From Profftia lariciata (GTDB lineage Bacteria > Pseudomonadota > Gammaproteobacteria > Enterobacterales > Enterobacteriaceae): 64,000 bases of DNA. The notes below the pieces were generated by a model. The model saw only the letters and a program-made list of their open reading frames with translations, was not told where the DNA came from and searched no databases. Below are positions 53,549-64,000 of the stretch, in pieces. The DNA is taken from assembly GCF_020541265.1 (NCBI RefSeq), contig NZ_CP045925.1, forward strand, positions 1,054,001-1,118,000. The letters are read 5' to 3'. Both the position numbers and the translations under genes were made by a program. Positions within the stretch are counted from its first letter, which is position 1. Each line of letters opens with the position of its first letter.

Positions 53549-54169
53549 TTGCAATATTATAATTATCATATTACCCGTTTTGTTACTAGCTCGCCTAATA
53601 TTCGAGTATTACTTTCTGATACTGGCGTAGAAGTTGCTTTTGCAGGACGTTCTAATGCAGGCAAATCAAGTGCTCTAAATACTCTAACTAATCAAAAATT
53701 ATTAGCACGTACTAGTAGAAATCCTGGTAGTACTATATTAATTAATCAATTTGAAGTAACCAAAGGTATACGTTTAATTGATTTACCTGGTTACGGTTAT
53801 TCTAAGATGCATAAAAACAAACAACATCAATGGCTTCAAGAATTACGCAAATACATATATCAACGTGATTGTTTAAAAGGAATAGTGCTATTAATGGACA
53901 TTCGTCATCCTCTAAATGATCTAGATCAAAAAATCATTCAATGGTCCGATGAAGTTAAAGTGCCAATAATGTTATTATTGGCCAAAGCAGATAAATTAAA
54001 TTATATTGCACGTCAAATACAATTGAATTTTGTACGCAAAGAAATATTACCTTTAATAAGCAATATTCAGGTTGAAGTCTTTTCTTCTCTAAAAAAAATA
54101 GGTGTAGATAAACTTAGCAAACAATTAAACATATGGTTTAGTAGTAGCATATTATCTACAGTAGATTAG
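53549..54169 (+). CDS. engB: Ribosome biogenesis GTPase YsxC/EngB (YihA)
   Basis: EngB is a small essential GTPase for late 50S assembly, also linked to cell division. It has 206 residues (E. coli YihA 210). The start is a TTG at 53549; the product QYYNYHITRFVTSSPNIRVL after the initiator aligns well with the E. coli beginning, so the rare start is believable. The upstream ribosome site (TGGAA) is weak. G motifs are GRSNAGKS (33-40), the TRS-N-PG-ST switch, DLPGYGYSK (G3), AKADK (G4) and FSSLKK (G5). Confidence 0.95.
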   Translation: MQYYNYHITRFVTSSPNIRVLLSDTGVEVAFAGRSNAGKSSALNTLTNQKLLARTSRNPGSTILINQFEVTKGIRLIDLPGYGYSKMHKNKQHQWLQELRKYIYQRDCLKGIVLLMDIRHPLNDLDQKIIQWSDEVKVPIMLLLAKADKLNYIARQIQLNFVRKEILPLISNIQVEVFSSLKKIGVDKLSKQLNIWFSSSILSTVD

Positions 54170-55170
54170 TATGTATTAAGAAAGTTATATAACTAAATAT
54201 TGATTTAATATAAATATAGTATATTATAATATACTTATTATAAATTAAAAAATAATATTTTATACATCATTTAATAAAATTAATTATTTTTCTATTAATA
54301 ATATTATATTGTATTTATATTAATAATATATATAAAATATAATATATTATTTTATAATGTAATTTTTTAAGAAATATTAAAAATTAATAATATTATTAAT
54401 ATTTAATACTTATTAGTAATACTAATAGTATGTTGTTTTTAATAATATATTTTAGTATTATATTTATAAATACACATACTTTTTATTTTTATAATATACA
54501 TATTAAGTTTAAATAAATTACTTGTTTGCTACTATATATTACTGTGATATTTTTTACTAAAAATCTATAAAGTATCATTTATATGATCAATCAACATATA
54601 TAATGAGATATAAAATTAATATTCTAGTATATATATGTTAATATTACGTATATATCAATAATATTGATATAATTTTTACAGTTTTCATAAAATAACAAAA
54701 TACTATTTAGCAGAATTATCTTGGTTATATCTTAACTATTTTACAATAAAACTTTTAGTATGAATAATGCATGCTATATGAATGATATTCATCATAATAA
54801 ATTTTATAACAACATTATAAATAATTTGTTTATATAACTCATACGTAATATATATAATAAATAAGTTTATTAAAATTTTTAATGTATGTTTATATCTCCC
54901 AAGTAATTTATTTTTATATTAATAGTTATATAATATATTGAATAATTCTAAATATTTTTATTATTCAATATATTCAATAAAACTTTATAAAATACTTTAT
55001 ATATTAAAAGACACAATAATTATAATAATATTACGCTCTAAGCCAGATAAAGATTGATTATAGTGATAATATACTTTATAAATATAATATTTAATTATAT
55101 ACATCAATATTATTTTAGTATTGTATATCAATATATTATCAATATTTATTTAACTAAATTTTCTTTAATA
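54170..55170. other. A/T-rich spacer downstream of engB
   Basis: No named remnant was recognised in this 1 kb. The region following it (55170-55480) may hold a rimI relic. Confidence 0.5.
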
Positions 55171-55480
55171 TAACTAATGAATACATTATATTATTTATTC
55201 AGATATCGTAATTAATTATTACTGAGTATTGCTGCTAAGTAGTTATCGAGATTATATAATTTTGAATGACATCATACTAAAAATATTATATAACTAATAT
55301 TAATTTAAATTATAAAGAAAATATATTATATTACCTGTATTAACTATTAATAATTATTTTTTAGTTATTATTTATATGCCTAAGAAAACATGGCTATTCT
55401 AAAATTAGAATTTACTTTAATGAATATATTAAATATTTGTACTAGATATCCATTATACAATCAACTACTATTTAATAGTT
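55171..55480 (+). pseudogene. Possible rimI relic (ribosomal S18 N-acetyltransferase)
   Basis: In E. coli rimI lies just upstream of yjjG and prfC. Here a fragment KHGYSKIRIYFNEYIKYL (about 55386) resembles the C-terminal ESLGFNEATIRRNYYPT segment of RimI, and an ATG at 55178 opens a short frame (MNTLYYLF) like the RimI start MNTISSLE. The distance between them is shorter than in the intact gene. The match is short and based mainly on gene order, so this is a weak call. Confidence 0.3.
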
Positions 55481-55813
55481 AGACTGAGATTGAATTTTAT
55501 ATTTTATAGATTAGTATATTATTAATTATTTTTTAATAGTTACATAGTATTTTATTAAATAATAATTAATTATTTATGATAAATCAACTAAGAAATAATA
55601 TCATTATTTTATAATAAAGATATTATTTTTATTACATTATTGAGCATTAATTTATATAAATTATATAATAATATATAACTAAGTAATTGAGTGAATAACT
55701 ATGTATTATGTAAATAATTTTTTTTAAAAACCTTTTTATAACCTCTTTACGTATTCATATAGCATATTTATAATAAATATTAGCGTAAAGTAATAACTCA
55801 TAAAATTTATAAT

Positions 55814-57403
55814 ATGTCTTTTAATAAAAATATACACGAAATATTAAAACGCCGAAATTTTGCAATTATTTCTCATCCAGATGCAGGTAAAACTACAATT
55901 ACTGAAAAAATTTTATTATTTGGACGAGCTATCCAAAAAGCAGGTACCATTAAAAGCCGTGGATCTAATAAATATGCAAAATCTGATTGGATGGAAATAG
56001 AAAAACAGCGTGGTATTTCTATTACTACTTCTGTAATGCAATTTACATATCGTAATTATTTAATTAATTTATTAGATACTCCAGGACATGCAGATTTTTC
56101 AGAAGATACTTATCGTACAATTACTGCTGTTGATTCCTGTTTAATGGTGATAGACGCAACCAAGGGTGTTGAAGAACGTACAAAAAAACTAATAAAAATT
56201 ACTCGTATGCGTAATACGCCAATAATAACTTTTATGAACAAATTAGATCGCGAAATTCATAATTCAATAGAATTACTGGACTTAGTAGAAAAAGAGCTTA
56301 ATATTGCATGTGCACCTATTACATGGCCAATTGGCTGTGGTAAAACATTTAGAGGAGTTTATCATTTTTATAAAAATTTAGTATATTTATATAAAACTGG
56401 TCAAGGACATATTATACAGGAAGACAATATAATTGAAGGTTTAGAAAATATAACTTTAGATAAAGTTATAGGAAGTAATTTAGCTAAACAAATACGTGAT
56501 GAATTAGAATTTGTGAAAGATACTACTCCGTATTTTAATAAAAAAATGTTTCTTAATGGTACTTTAACACCGGTATTTTTTGGTACTGCATTAGGAAACT
56601 TTGGTATAAATCATATGTTAGACAGTTTAGTGCAATGGTCTCCTTCTCCGATGCTACGTTTAACAAATATTCGTACAGTATATCCTTTCGAAGAACAATT
56701 TACTGGTTTTGTATTTAAAATTCAAGCTAATATGGATCCTAAACATCGTGATCGAATAGCCTTTATACGTATTGTATCTGGTCATTATAAAAAAAATATG
56801 AAAATATATCATGTTCGTACTGGTAAATATATGGTGATTTCTGATGCTGTTACCTTGATGGTTGAAGAACGATCACATATTCAAGAAGCTTATGCAGGGG
56901 ATATTATTGGCTTACATAATCATGGTACTATTAAAATAGGTGATACTTTTACTCAGGGTGAAAATATAAATTTTATAGGAATTCCAAATTTTTCTCCAGA
57001 AATATTTCGTCGTATTACCTTGCATAATCCTATAAAACAAAAGCAATTATTAAAAGGTTTAGTTCAACTATCAGAAGAAGGAGCAGTACAAATATTCCGT
57101 CCAATTAATAATAATGATTTGATAGTAGGTGCAATAGGTGTATTACAATTTGAAGTTATAGTGGCACGTCTTAAAAATGAATATAATGTTTTAGCTACAT
57201 ATGAATCTGTCAATATCATTACCGTGCGCTGGCTTGAATGTAAAGATATGCATAAGTTTGAATTATTTAAGCGTAAGAATGAATTACATTTAGCATTAGA
57301 TGATGCGAATAACTTAGTATATATTGCACCAACTATAATTAACCTTAATATGATACGTGAACGTTATCCTGAAATAAAATTTCTTAATAATCGTGAACAT
57401 TAA
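55814..57403 (+). CDS. prfC: Peptide chain release factor 3 (RF3)
   Basis: RF3 is a translational GTPase that removes RF1/RF2 after termination and takes part in post-peptidyl quality control. It has 529 residues, the same as E. coli. G1 is HPDAGKTT at 21-28. RGISITTSVMQF is the switch I region; G3 is DTPGHADF, where E. coli has DTPGHEDF; G4 is FMNKLDRE. The second and third domains follow with NMDPKHRDRIAFIRIVSGHY, GDIIGLHNHGTIKIGDTFTQ and LKGLVQLSEEGAVQIFRPIN. No Shine-Dalgarno sequence precedes the ATG. RF3 is dispensable in E. coli, so its good preservation here is notable. Confidence 0.98.
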   Translation: MSFNKNIHEILKRRNFAIISHPDAGKTTITEKILLFGRAIQKAGTIKSRGSNKYAKSDWMEIEKQRGISITTSVMQFTYRNYLINLLDTPGHADFSEDTYRTITAVDSCLMVIDATKGVEERTKKLIKITRMRNTPIITFMNKLDREIHNSIELLDLVEKELNIACAPITWPIGCGKTFRGVYHFYKNLVYLYKTGQGHIIQEDNIIEGLENITLDKVIGSNLAKQIRDELEFVKDTTPYFNKKMFLNGTLTPVFFGTALGNFGINHMLDSLVQWSPSPMLRLTNIRTVYPFEEQFTGFVFKIQANMDPKHRDRIAFIRIVSGHYKKNMKIYHVRTGKYMVISDAVTLMVEERSHIQEAYAGDIIGLHNHGTIKIGDTFTQGENINFIGIPNFSPEIFRRITLHNPIKQKQLLKGLVQLSEEGAVQIFRPINNNDLIVGAIGVLQFEVIVARLKNEYNVLATYESVNIITVRWLECKDMHKFELFKRKNELHLALDDANNLVYIAPTIINLNMIRERYPEIKFLNNREH

Positions 57404-59204
57404 CTATGTTATTTAAATAATTTAATTAAAATAAAATATTTTTAATAAATAACAGTCTATACAATATATTTTATTTATAATGAATTGTATAAAAAATATA
57501 GGTTGATAGATTTTAATTTAGATTATTATTTACATATTATTGTATAATTTTTATTCTTAAAAAAAGAAACTTATTATTTCATAAGATTATTAATCTTATT
57601 TAAAATCTAAAATATTACAATTATTATTTGTAATATATCCATCATATTTTCTTAGATAATATATTTTATATTACTTGCTATGTATTAGTCATAATCTAAT
57701 TAAATAATAATATATTATACTTAAATTAAAATAATGTATTTTAAATATGTTATGTTGATTTATTTATATAATTGAACTATTAATTAAAAAAAAATGATAA
57801 CAATCTTTATATCAAAATTCACAAAATATACAGAGGTACATGAAAATTTATCTATAATTTATTAGAAATAAAACATCTAGTAAAATTGATCATATAACAT
57901 TGCTAATGTTAACTATATAAATTAATAAAAAAATATTTTTATTTTATATATCTAATAATTTATTATCTTTTTATTAAATAGAAAAAATACTATTTAAATC
58001 GTGATATATTATTGCTAATAATTAAATATATTATTATATTATATTATTAATTAATATAATAATATTACTGATACTATAAATAAAAAATTACTTCTTTAAA
58101 AATAATTATTACTATCTTGATTCTTTATTAAAAATAATTAATTATTTTAAATAATTATATATTTGTTGTTAATATTTAAAAATATTAATAATTTAACTAT
58201 TAATAAGTAATATAATTATTATAATATAATGTTTAATATTATCATTTAATCTAAAATATTATTTAATAATCATTTTTTATATATTGTAATCTTTAATATA
58301 ATTATATTATTGACTCTTATTTATATATTTTACCTATATTTTATTATAAAATTAAAGATTATTTTATTATTAAGTCTTTATTTTGTTATAAAATATGTTG
58401 TTTATTCTAATCTATAGAATAACAATATTGTTATATTGTTAAGTACAATATCTTTTTAAGATATTTATTTACTTCTTAAATAAACTGTTAAATTAAAGGT
58501 AATAAAAATATTTAATAATATCTTGATTGATCTAGATGATATAATATATTTATAAAATATTATTATAATTAATTTTATTAATCTTTATTTGTATTATCAT
58601 GTTATGCTTAATAAGCATACTGTCTAATAAAATATATTAGTAATAAATTAATAAATAAATTATTAAATGATATAATTAATTTTTTATAAAGTAATAAATA
58701 TATTAAATATATTTATATCACTAATATTATAAAAAAATTTTTTTATAATTATAAATATTATCATAATAATATTAGTTATATATAATAAAGAATTCTAAAG
58801 TAAACAAATATAGTAAGTATAATGGTATTATATACTATTCTTATAAATAGTATGATACTAGTTCATTATATATAGCATATAAAAAATTTTTATTATTTAG
58901 TGATATTATAAAATATTTATAATATAAATATATTTTGTAGCTAATTTCATATCATTATATGAAATATATTTAATAATAAATTGATCATAATTCAAGATAT
59001 TATAAATTTATAGTATATTGTTAACTATATTAACTAATCTAAATTTTATATTATTAAATATAATATATGTCTTACATGTCTTATAAAATCTGTAAATTAT
59101 AAATCTCTAATATTACTATATTTTAAATAATTAATAAAACATGTCTGTAATAAAAAAATAAGCAATATACAGCTACATTTTTTAAAATATTGTGAGAACA
59201 ATAA
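57404..59204. other. Long A/T-rich spacer between prfC and ispH (convergent)
   Basis: This 1.8 kb stretch is A/T-extreme. I recognised no coding remnant, tRNA or structured repeat on either strand. Confidence 0.6.
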
Positions 59205-60158
59205 TCAATCTATGTCTTTAATGTTTATAAGAAGTTCTTTGGAAATATTAAAAAAAATATTTTCTTCATGACCTTGCATTTCCACGGGACACTCTCCCCC
59301 AAACTTTTGAAGACGTTTAATGACATCTTGTACTAAAATTTCAGGAGCAGATGCCCCTGCAGTAACACCAATACACTGTATATTATGAATCCAATTTTTA
59401 CAAATATCGCTAGCATAATTAATTAAAAATGATGGTATTCCCATGCCTTGCGCTATTTCTGTTAAACGATTTGAGTTAGAGGAATTTTGTGAACCCACTA
59501 CTATTAGTAATTCAACTTTATTTGCTAATTTACGTACAGCTTCTTGACGATTGATGGTTGCATAGCAAATATTATTTTTACGTGGCCCAATAATCTTAGG
59601 GAAACGGTCTTTAAGAGCGTGAATAATATCTAATGTATAATCCATAGAAAGAGTAGTTTGTGTTACAAAACATAAATTAGAGTTATTTTTTACCTGTAAC
59701 TTATATACATCTTCTGGAGATTCAATTAAATATATTCCTCCTATGGGGTTACTGTACTGACCCATAGTACCTTCAACTTCTGGATGACCAGAATGCCCAA
59801 TTAAAATAACCTCAATACCTTTGCGACTGGCACGCATGACTTGCATATGCACTTTAGTTACTAATGGACAAGTAGCATCTAATAACATAGTTAGATTACG
59901 CATTTTAGCTTCTGTGCGAACAGCTTGTGAAACACCATGAGCAGAAAAAATTAAAATTTTATTATCAGGAACTTCGCTAATTTTTTCAATAAATATAGCT
60001 CCTAATTTACGCAATCTATTATTTACATAATGGTTGTGCACTACTTCATGACATACATAAACTGGAGAACCATATATTTCTAACGCACGTTTTACAATAC
60101 TAATAGCTCTATCAACACCTGCACAAAAACCACGTGGATTAGCTAATATAATTTGCAT
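59205..60158 (-). CDS. ispH: 4-hydroxy-3-methylbut-2-enyl diphosphate reductase
   Basis: IspH is the [4Fe-4S] enzyme of the last MEP-pathway step, giving IPP and DMAPP. The start is at 60158 (MQIILANPRGFCAGVDR, 317 residues; E. coli 316); an ATG at 60179 would add seven unmatched residues. A weak AGGT lies 8 bases upstream. The three cluster cysteines are Cys12 (GFCAGVD), the one in DATCPLVTKVH (about 97) and the one in NICYATINRQEAV (about 198). HEVVHNHYV, GHSGHPEVEGTMGQY and GSQNSSNSNRL carry the substrate-binding residues. It follows lspA as in E. coli, but fkpB between them is gone. Confidence 0.98.
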   Translation of the reverse strand: MQIILANPRGFCAGVDRAISIVKRALEIYGSPVYVCHEVVHNHYVNNRLRKLGAIFIEKISEVPDNKILIFSAHGVSQAVRTEAKMRNLTMLLDATCPLVTKVHMQVMRASRKGIEVILIGHSGHPEVEGTMGQYSNPIGGIYLIESPEDVYKLQVKNNSNLCFVTQTTLSMDYTLDIIHALKDRFPKIIGPRKNNICYATINRQEAVRKLANKVELLIVVGSQNSSNSNRLTEIAQGMGIPSFLINYASDICKNWIHNIQCIGVTAGASAPEILVQDVIKRLQKFGGECPVEMQGHEENIFFNISKELLINIKDID

Positions 60159-60550
60159 TAATATACCTATTTTAAGCAAAATTTAAAGTAATTTATATCA
60201 GAAATTTATACATTTCTGCATTATATTACTAGATAGTAATTAAATGACATTGTATTTATTACTTAAATTAGTCAATACTATAATATTTAGTATTAAAAAT
60301 ATATTAAAAATAATTAAAAATTGTAAATTAAATAAAATATTTTAATATAACATATAATTAAAATTATTATTATTTATTTTATTGTTTACAGTAATTTTTA
60401 ATTTATGCATTTATTTTGTGCTAAAATTTTTATTTTATTCATGTACAATCTTATTACTTTATTATACCTTGATTATTTTATAATAAAAATATTTTTTGTA
60501 AAAAATTTTATTTAATGTTTTATTATTATTAATCTATATATTAATTAATA
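60159..60550. other. Spacer at the expected place of fkpB
   Basis: E. coli has fkpB (about 450 bp) between lspA and ispH. The 392 bases here show no FKBP-type segment, so the gene is lost. Confidence 0.5.
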
Positions 60551-61072
60551 TTAGTTATTTTTTAATGAAAGATAAGCTTCTAACATCATTAATGTAATAC
60601 CAATACAAATAGTACAGTCTGCAATATTAAAAGTAGCAAAATGCCATATTCCAATATGAAAATCTATCATATCTACAACAAATCCATGCCATATACGATC
60701 AAAAAGATTAGCTAATGCACCTCCTACAACAAAAGAATAAGAAATATTCTTAAGTTTATGCACGACATTAGTGCGATACATTAAAATAACTAATATTCCA
60801 CAGATTACAATAGCACTATTAACAAATAACCAATATTGCCATCCATTATTGCCAGCAAATAAACTAAAAGCAGCTCCATAGTTACGTATATAATATAAAT
60901 TTAAACATGGTAGTAAGTTTTGCGTTTCACCTAAAAAAAAATATTTTAGAATGAAATATTTACTACTTAAATCTATAATTAAAATTATTGGTACTAACCA
61001 AAGCCACCATAATCCCGTAGATATATTATTTTTCTTACACCAATTATTATGCAAATTTACGTTTTTCTCCAT
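60551..61072 (-). CDS. lspA: Lipoprotein signal peptidase (signal peptidase II)
   Basis: LspA is an inner-membrane aspartyl protease that cleaves signal peptides of prolipoproteins at the lipidated Cys. It has 173 residues (E. coli 164), the extra residues being at the N-terminus. Four helices are predicted. Conserved motifs are LIIDLSSKYFIL, YIRNYGAAFSLFAG, GGALANLFDRIWHG, VVDMIDF and FNIADCTICIG, the last two carrying the catalytic aspartates. Its start overlaps the end of ileS by 26 bases; no later start codon keeps the first helix intact. Its substrates here include BamB and CyoA. Confidence 0.96.
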   Translation of the reverse strand: MEKNVNLHNNWCKKNNISTGLWWLWLVPIILIIDLSSKYFILKYFFLGETQNLLPCLNLYYIRNYGAAFSLFAGNNGWQYWLFVNSAIVICGILVILMYRTNVVHKLKNISYSFVVGGALANLFDRIWHGFVVDMIDFHIGIWHFATFNIADCTICIGITLMMLEAYLSLKNN

Positions 61073-63905
61073 AACCTAGAACATTAATTGTACAACGCGG
61101 ACAAATATCTAAATGTGTATTATCATTAATTGTAGTATAAAAATGCCAACAACGTGGACATTTTTGGCCCTCTGCTTTATTACACAAAACCTTTAAACCT
61201 GGTAATGCATCACTTTGAGTTGCATGAATTGGTGCATTAACTAACGGTTCTACTTGAACTTTAGAAATAATTAATACAAAATGTAGTTCATTTTCTAAAC
61301 TATTTAGCTCATATTGTAAAATATTATCAGCATACAGAGTAATTTGAGCATCTAGAGAACCGCCAATTATTTTATCAGTACGTGCTTGTTCAATAACTTT
61401 ATTTACTGTGGAACGAACTTTCATTATTTTAGACCAAAAATCATGATTCATAATTTCATAATGATCTAAACAAAATAAATTATTATACCACTCTTCAGTA
61501 AAAACAAAATCGACACGTTCGCCAGGCATATGACGCCATAGCTCATCAGCGGTAAAAGATAAAATAGGTGATATCCAACGAACTAAAGCTTCAGATATAT
61601 GAAATAATGCCGTTTGACAACTACGACGAGGGATACTGTTTGCTTGCATAGTATACTGACGATCTTTAATAATATCTAAATAAAAGGCACCCATATCAAT
61701 TGAGCAGAATTTTAAAAGGTATTGCACTACTGCATGAAAATTATAGTGATCGTAAGCATTTAAAATTTTTTTTTGTAAATGCATTGCACGCTCAATTGCC
61801 CATCGATCAAGAACTACCATATTTTCTGGTTTAACTAGATGTTTTTTTGGATTAAAATCATGCAGATTCGCTAATAAAAAACGCGCAGTATTACGAATAC
61901 GACGATAATAATCTGCAGAATTTTTTAGGGCCTCATGTGACACTATCATTTCATTAGTATAATCAGTAGAAGCAACCCATAAACGTAAAATATCACTACC
62001 TAATGTAGTTACGATATCCTGAGGACTAATGATATTACCAATCGATTTAGACATTTTATTTCCTTGCCCATCTACAATAAAACCGTGTGTTAATACTTGA
62101 CGATAAGGGGCTTTACCGTTTATTGCAGTAGAAATCATTAAAGATGACATAAACCAACCGCGATGTTGATCAGAACCCTCAAGATATATATCTGATATAT
62201 TACCATGAAATTCAGGGCGTACATTAACTACCGAAAAACTAGTTGAACCAGAGTCAAACCATACATCTAAAGTATCAGGTATTTTTTTATATTGATCTGC
62301 TTCTTCACCTAAAATTTCTTTAATATCTAAATCCCACCATGCTTGAATACCGTTTTTTTCAATACGCTGAGCCACTAATTCCATTAATTCTACAGTATGA
62401 GGGTGTATTTTTTGTGTATCTTTATGAACAAATATTGACATCGGAACACCCCAAGTACGTTGACGAGAAATACACCAATCAGGTCGTTGTGATACCATAT
62501 GCTCAATATGTGCTTTACCCCATGTAGGCATCCAAGCTCTTAAACCTGTATTGTTTAAGCTTGCCTTTTCTATTATATCAATTTCATTGAGAGCCTGTTT
62601 ACGTAGGTCGTTATAATCAATATTAATAAACCACTGCGGAGTTGTGCGAAATAATATAGGAGTTTTATGGCGCCAACAACATGGATAACTATGACGAATT
62701 TTTTCAGTATAAAAAAGTGCACCATATTTTTTTAATATTTTAACAATGATATCATTAGCTTGAAAAACAAAAAGACCATCTAAAGTATGATCACTATCAG
62801 AATAAGTACCATTTAAGTAACAACCATTAGGCCCAACAGTATGAGTTATTTCTAAATTATATTTTTGTCCAATCAAATAGTCATCTGGCCCATGACCTGG
62901 AGCTATATGGACAGCACCTGTACCTAAATCTAATGTTACATGTTCGCTCATAACGATAGGTACATCAAAATCCATAAATGGATGTTGACAACGATCTAAC
63001 TCTAAATTTATACCTTTGCAAGTACCCAATAATTTCCATGTAATTATATTTGCTGTTTTAATAACATTCTTAACAAGATCAGCGGCTAAAATTAAGCATT
63101 CATCATTAATAGTAATTAATTGGTATTCAATATTAGGATGTAAAGAAATAGCACGATTAGCTGGGATTGTCCAAGGAGTTGTCGTCCAGATGAGTATGTA
63201 ACATTTACCTATAAAATTTTTTATACCAAATTTAGTTAAAATTTTTTCTTTATTAATTACAGCAAATCGTACATACATAGATAACGAAATTTTATTATAA
63301 TACTCAACTTCAGCTTCAGATAATGAAGAACTACATGCTGGGCACCAATGAACTGGTTTAATGCCTCTCATTAAGTAACCATTATCTACTATTTTAGCTA
63401 ATGTGCGAAGTATGTTAGCTTCAATCTTAAAATCCATAGTTAAGTATGGATTATTCCAATCACCTAAGACTCCAAGACGTTTAAAATCAGATTTTTGACT
63501 ATTCACTTGCTCAGCAGCATATTCACGACATTTTGCACGAAACTCAGAAGTATTGTATTCCTTATTAGTATTACCAAGTAGTTGTTCTACTTTTATTTCA
63601 ATGGGTTGGCCATGACAATCCCAACCTGGAATATAAGGAGCGTCAAATCCACTTAACCCTTTAAATTTAATAATAATATCTTTAAGAATCTTATTTACTG
63701 CATGACCAATATGAATACTACCATTCGCGTAAGGAGGACCATCATGCAGAATAAAAATTTTTTTATTTTTTTTTGCATTACGGATCATTCTATATAAATC
63801 ATGCTTATACCAACGATGTAGTATACAAGGCTCAAGCTTAACTAAATTACCCCGCATCGGAAATGTTGTAGTCGGCAAGTTTAAAGTATGTTTATAATTA
63901 CTCAT
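61047..63905 (-). CDS. ileS: Isoleucyl-tRNA synthetase
   Basis: IleRS is a class I synthetase with an editing domain. It has 952 residues (E. coli 938). HIGH is at 65-68 in PYANGSIHIGHAVNK, and the KMSKS loop is NKMSKSIGNIIS (about 600). The editing domain shows LIWTTTPWTIPANRAISLHP and GTGAVHIAPGHGPDDY. DVWFDSGSTSF and EGSDQHRGWFMSSL belong to the catalytic core. The C-terminal zinc module has CPRCWHFY and CPRCTIN. It is divergent in codon usage only. Start ATG 63905 matches the family N-terminus. It is the first gene of ileS-lspA-ispH. Ile codons are extremely frequent in this proteome, so the enzyme carries a heavy load. Confidence 0.98.
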   Translation of the reverse strand: MSNYKHTLNLPTTTFPMRGNLVKLEPCILHRWYKHDLYRMIRNAKKNKKIFILHDGPPYANGSIHIGHAVNKILKDIIIKFKGLSGFDAPYIPGWDCHGQPIEIKVEQLLGNTNKEYNTSEFRAKCREYAAEQVNSQKSDFKRLGVLGDWNNPYLTMDFKIEANILRTLAKIVDNGYLMRGIKPVHWCPACSSSLSEAEVEYYNKISLSMYVRFAVINKEKILTKFGIKNFIGKCYILIWTTTPWTIPANRAISLHPNIEYQLITINDECLILAADLVKNVIKTANIITWKLLGTCKGINLELDRCQHPFMDFDVPIVMSEHVTLDLGTGAVHIAPGHGPDDYLIGQKYNLEITHTVGPNGCYLNGTYSDSDHTLDGLFVFQANDIIVKILKKYGALFYTEKIRHSYPCCWRHKTPILFRTTPQWFINIDYNDLRKQALNEIDIIEKASLNNTGLRAWMPTWGKAHIEHMVSQRPDWCISRQRTWGVPMSIFVHKDTQKIHPHTVELMELVAQRIEKNGIQAWWDLDIKEILGEEADQYKKIPDTLDVWFDSGSTSFSVVNVRPEFHGNISDIYLEGSDQHRGWFMSSLMISTAINGKAPYRQVLTHGFIVDGQGNKMSKSIGNIISPQDIVTTLGSDILRLWVASTDYTNEMIVSHEALKNSADYYRRIRNTARFLLANLHDFNPKKHLVKPENMVVLDRWAIERAMHLQKKILNAYDHYNFHAVVQYLLKFCSIDMGAFYLDIIKDRQYTMQANSIPRRSCQTALFHISEALVRWISPILSFTADELWRHMPGERVDFVFTEEWYNNLFCLDHYEIMNHDFWSKIMKVRSTVNKVIEQARTDKIIGGSLDAQITLYADNILQYELNSLENELHFVLIISKVQVEPLVNAPIHATQSDALPGLKVLCNKAEGQKCPRCWHFYTTINDNTHLDICPRCTINVLGYGEKRKFA

Positions 63906-64000
63906 TAATTTCTCATTTTTATGTTAATATCATTCATAGTTTAACAAAAAATTATTTAATATTAACCTCTTGTAATAATTAAGTTATATATAAAATTATA

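Overview
The window reads as a piece of the chromosome of a strongly reduced, very AT-rich gammaproteobacterium, almost certainly an Enterobacterales-derived obligate endosymbiont, most likely of an insect. Nearly every intact protein aligns over its full length with its Escherichia coli counterpart (from memory of those sequences), and several E. coli gene orders are kept: cyoABCDE, brnQ-proY, accD-folC-dedD-cvpA-ubiX, ribH-nusB-thiL-pgpA, rlmN-rodZ-ispG-hisS-bamB-der, rplU-rpmA and ileS-lspA-ispH. The genus cannot be named from this window. Intact genes cover only about 53% of the 64 kb (my sum of the gene lengths). The rest is extremely A/T-rich spacer, some of it holding gene corpses.

Layout. 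1-1271: 3' part of dxs (+). 3487-6060: clpB (+). 7322-12049: complete cytochrome bo3 operon cyoABCDE (+). 12719-15550: amino-acid permeases brnQ and proY (-). 16517-20825: accD, a folC relic, a truncated dedD, cvpA and ubiX (+), with purF absent. About 21.1-22.2 kb: ribD relic (-). 23336-31270: rep, trxA, rho, ribH relic, nusB, thiL relic, pgpA (+). 33376-43567: der, bamB, hisS, ispG, truncated rodZ, rlmN, ndk (-). 44638-46790: large rnr (RNase R) relic (-). 48062-49168: mnmA (+). 49859-50443: rpmA and rplU (-). 51353-51937: rsmD (-), followed on the same strand by a coaD relic and tRNA-Phe. 53549-57403: engB and prfC (+), with a possible rimI relic between them. 59205-63905: ispH, lspA and ileS (-).

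Together the intact genes support aerobic respiration (Cyo oxidase with its haem O synthase, and UbiX for ubiquinone), the isoprenoid MEP pathway (dxs, ispG, ispH), fatty-acid initiation (accD), amino-acid import (brnQ, proY), outer-membrane and lipoprotein assembly (bamB, lspA), and translation and ribosome assembly (der, engB, rlmN, rsmD, mnmA, hisS, ileS, prfC, rplU, rpmA, nusB, rho).

The most interesting signal is a set of degraded genes that simple ORF calling misses. They belong mainly to B-vitamin and cofactor pathways: ribD and ribH (riboflavin), thiL (thiamine diphosphate), folC (folate) and coaD (coenzyme A). There is also a corpse of rnr, and RodZ and DedD have lost their periplasmic domains. 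I saw no CRISPR array, insertion sequence, prophage, toxin or secretion cluster, and no clear new biological system.
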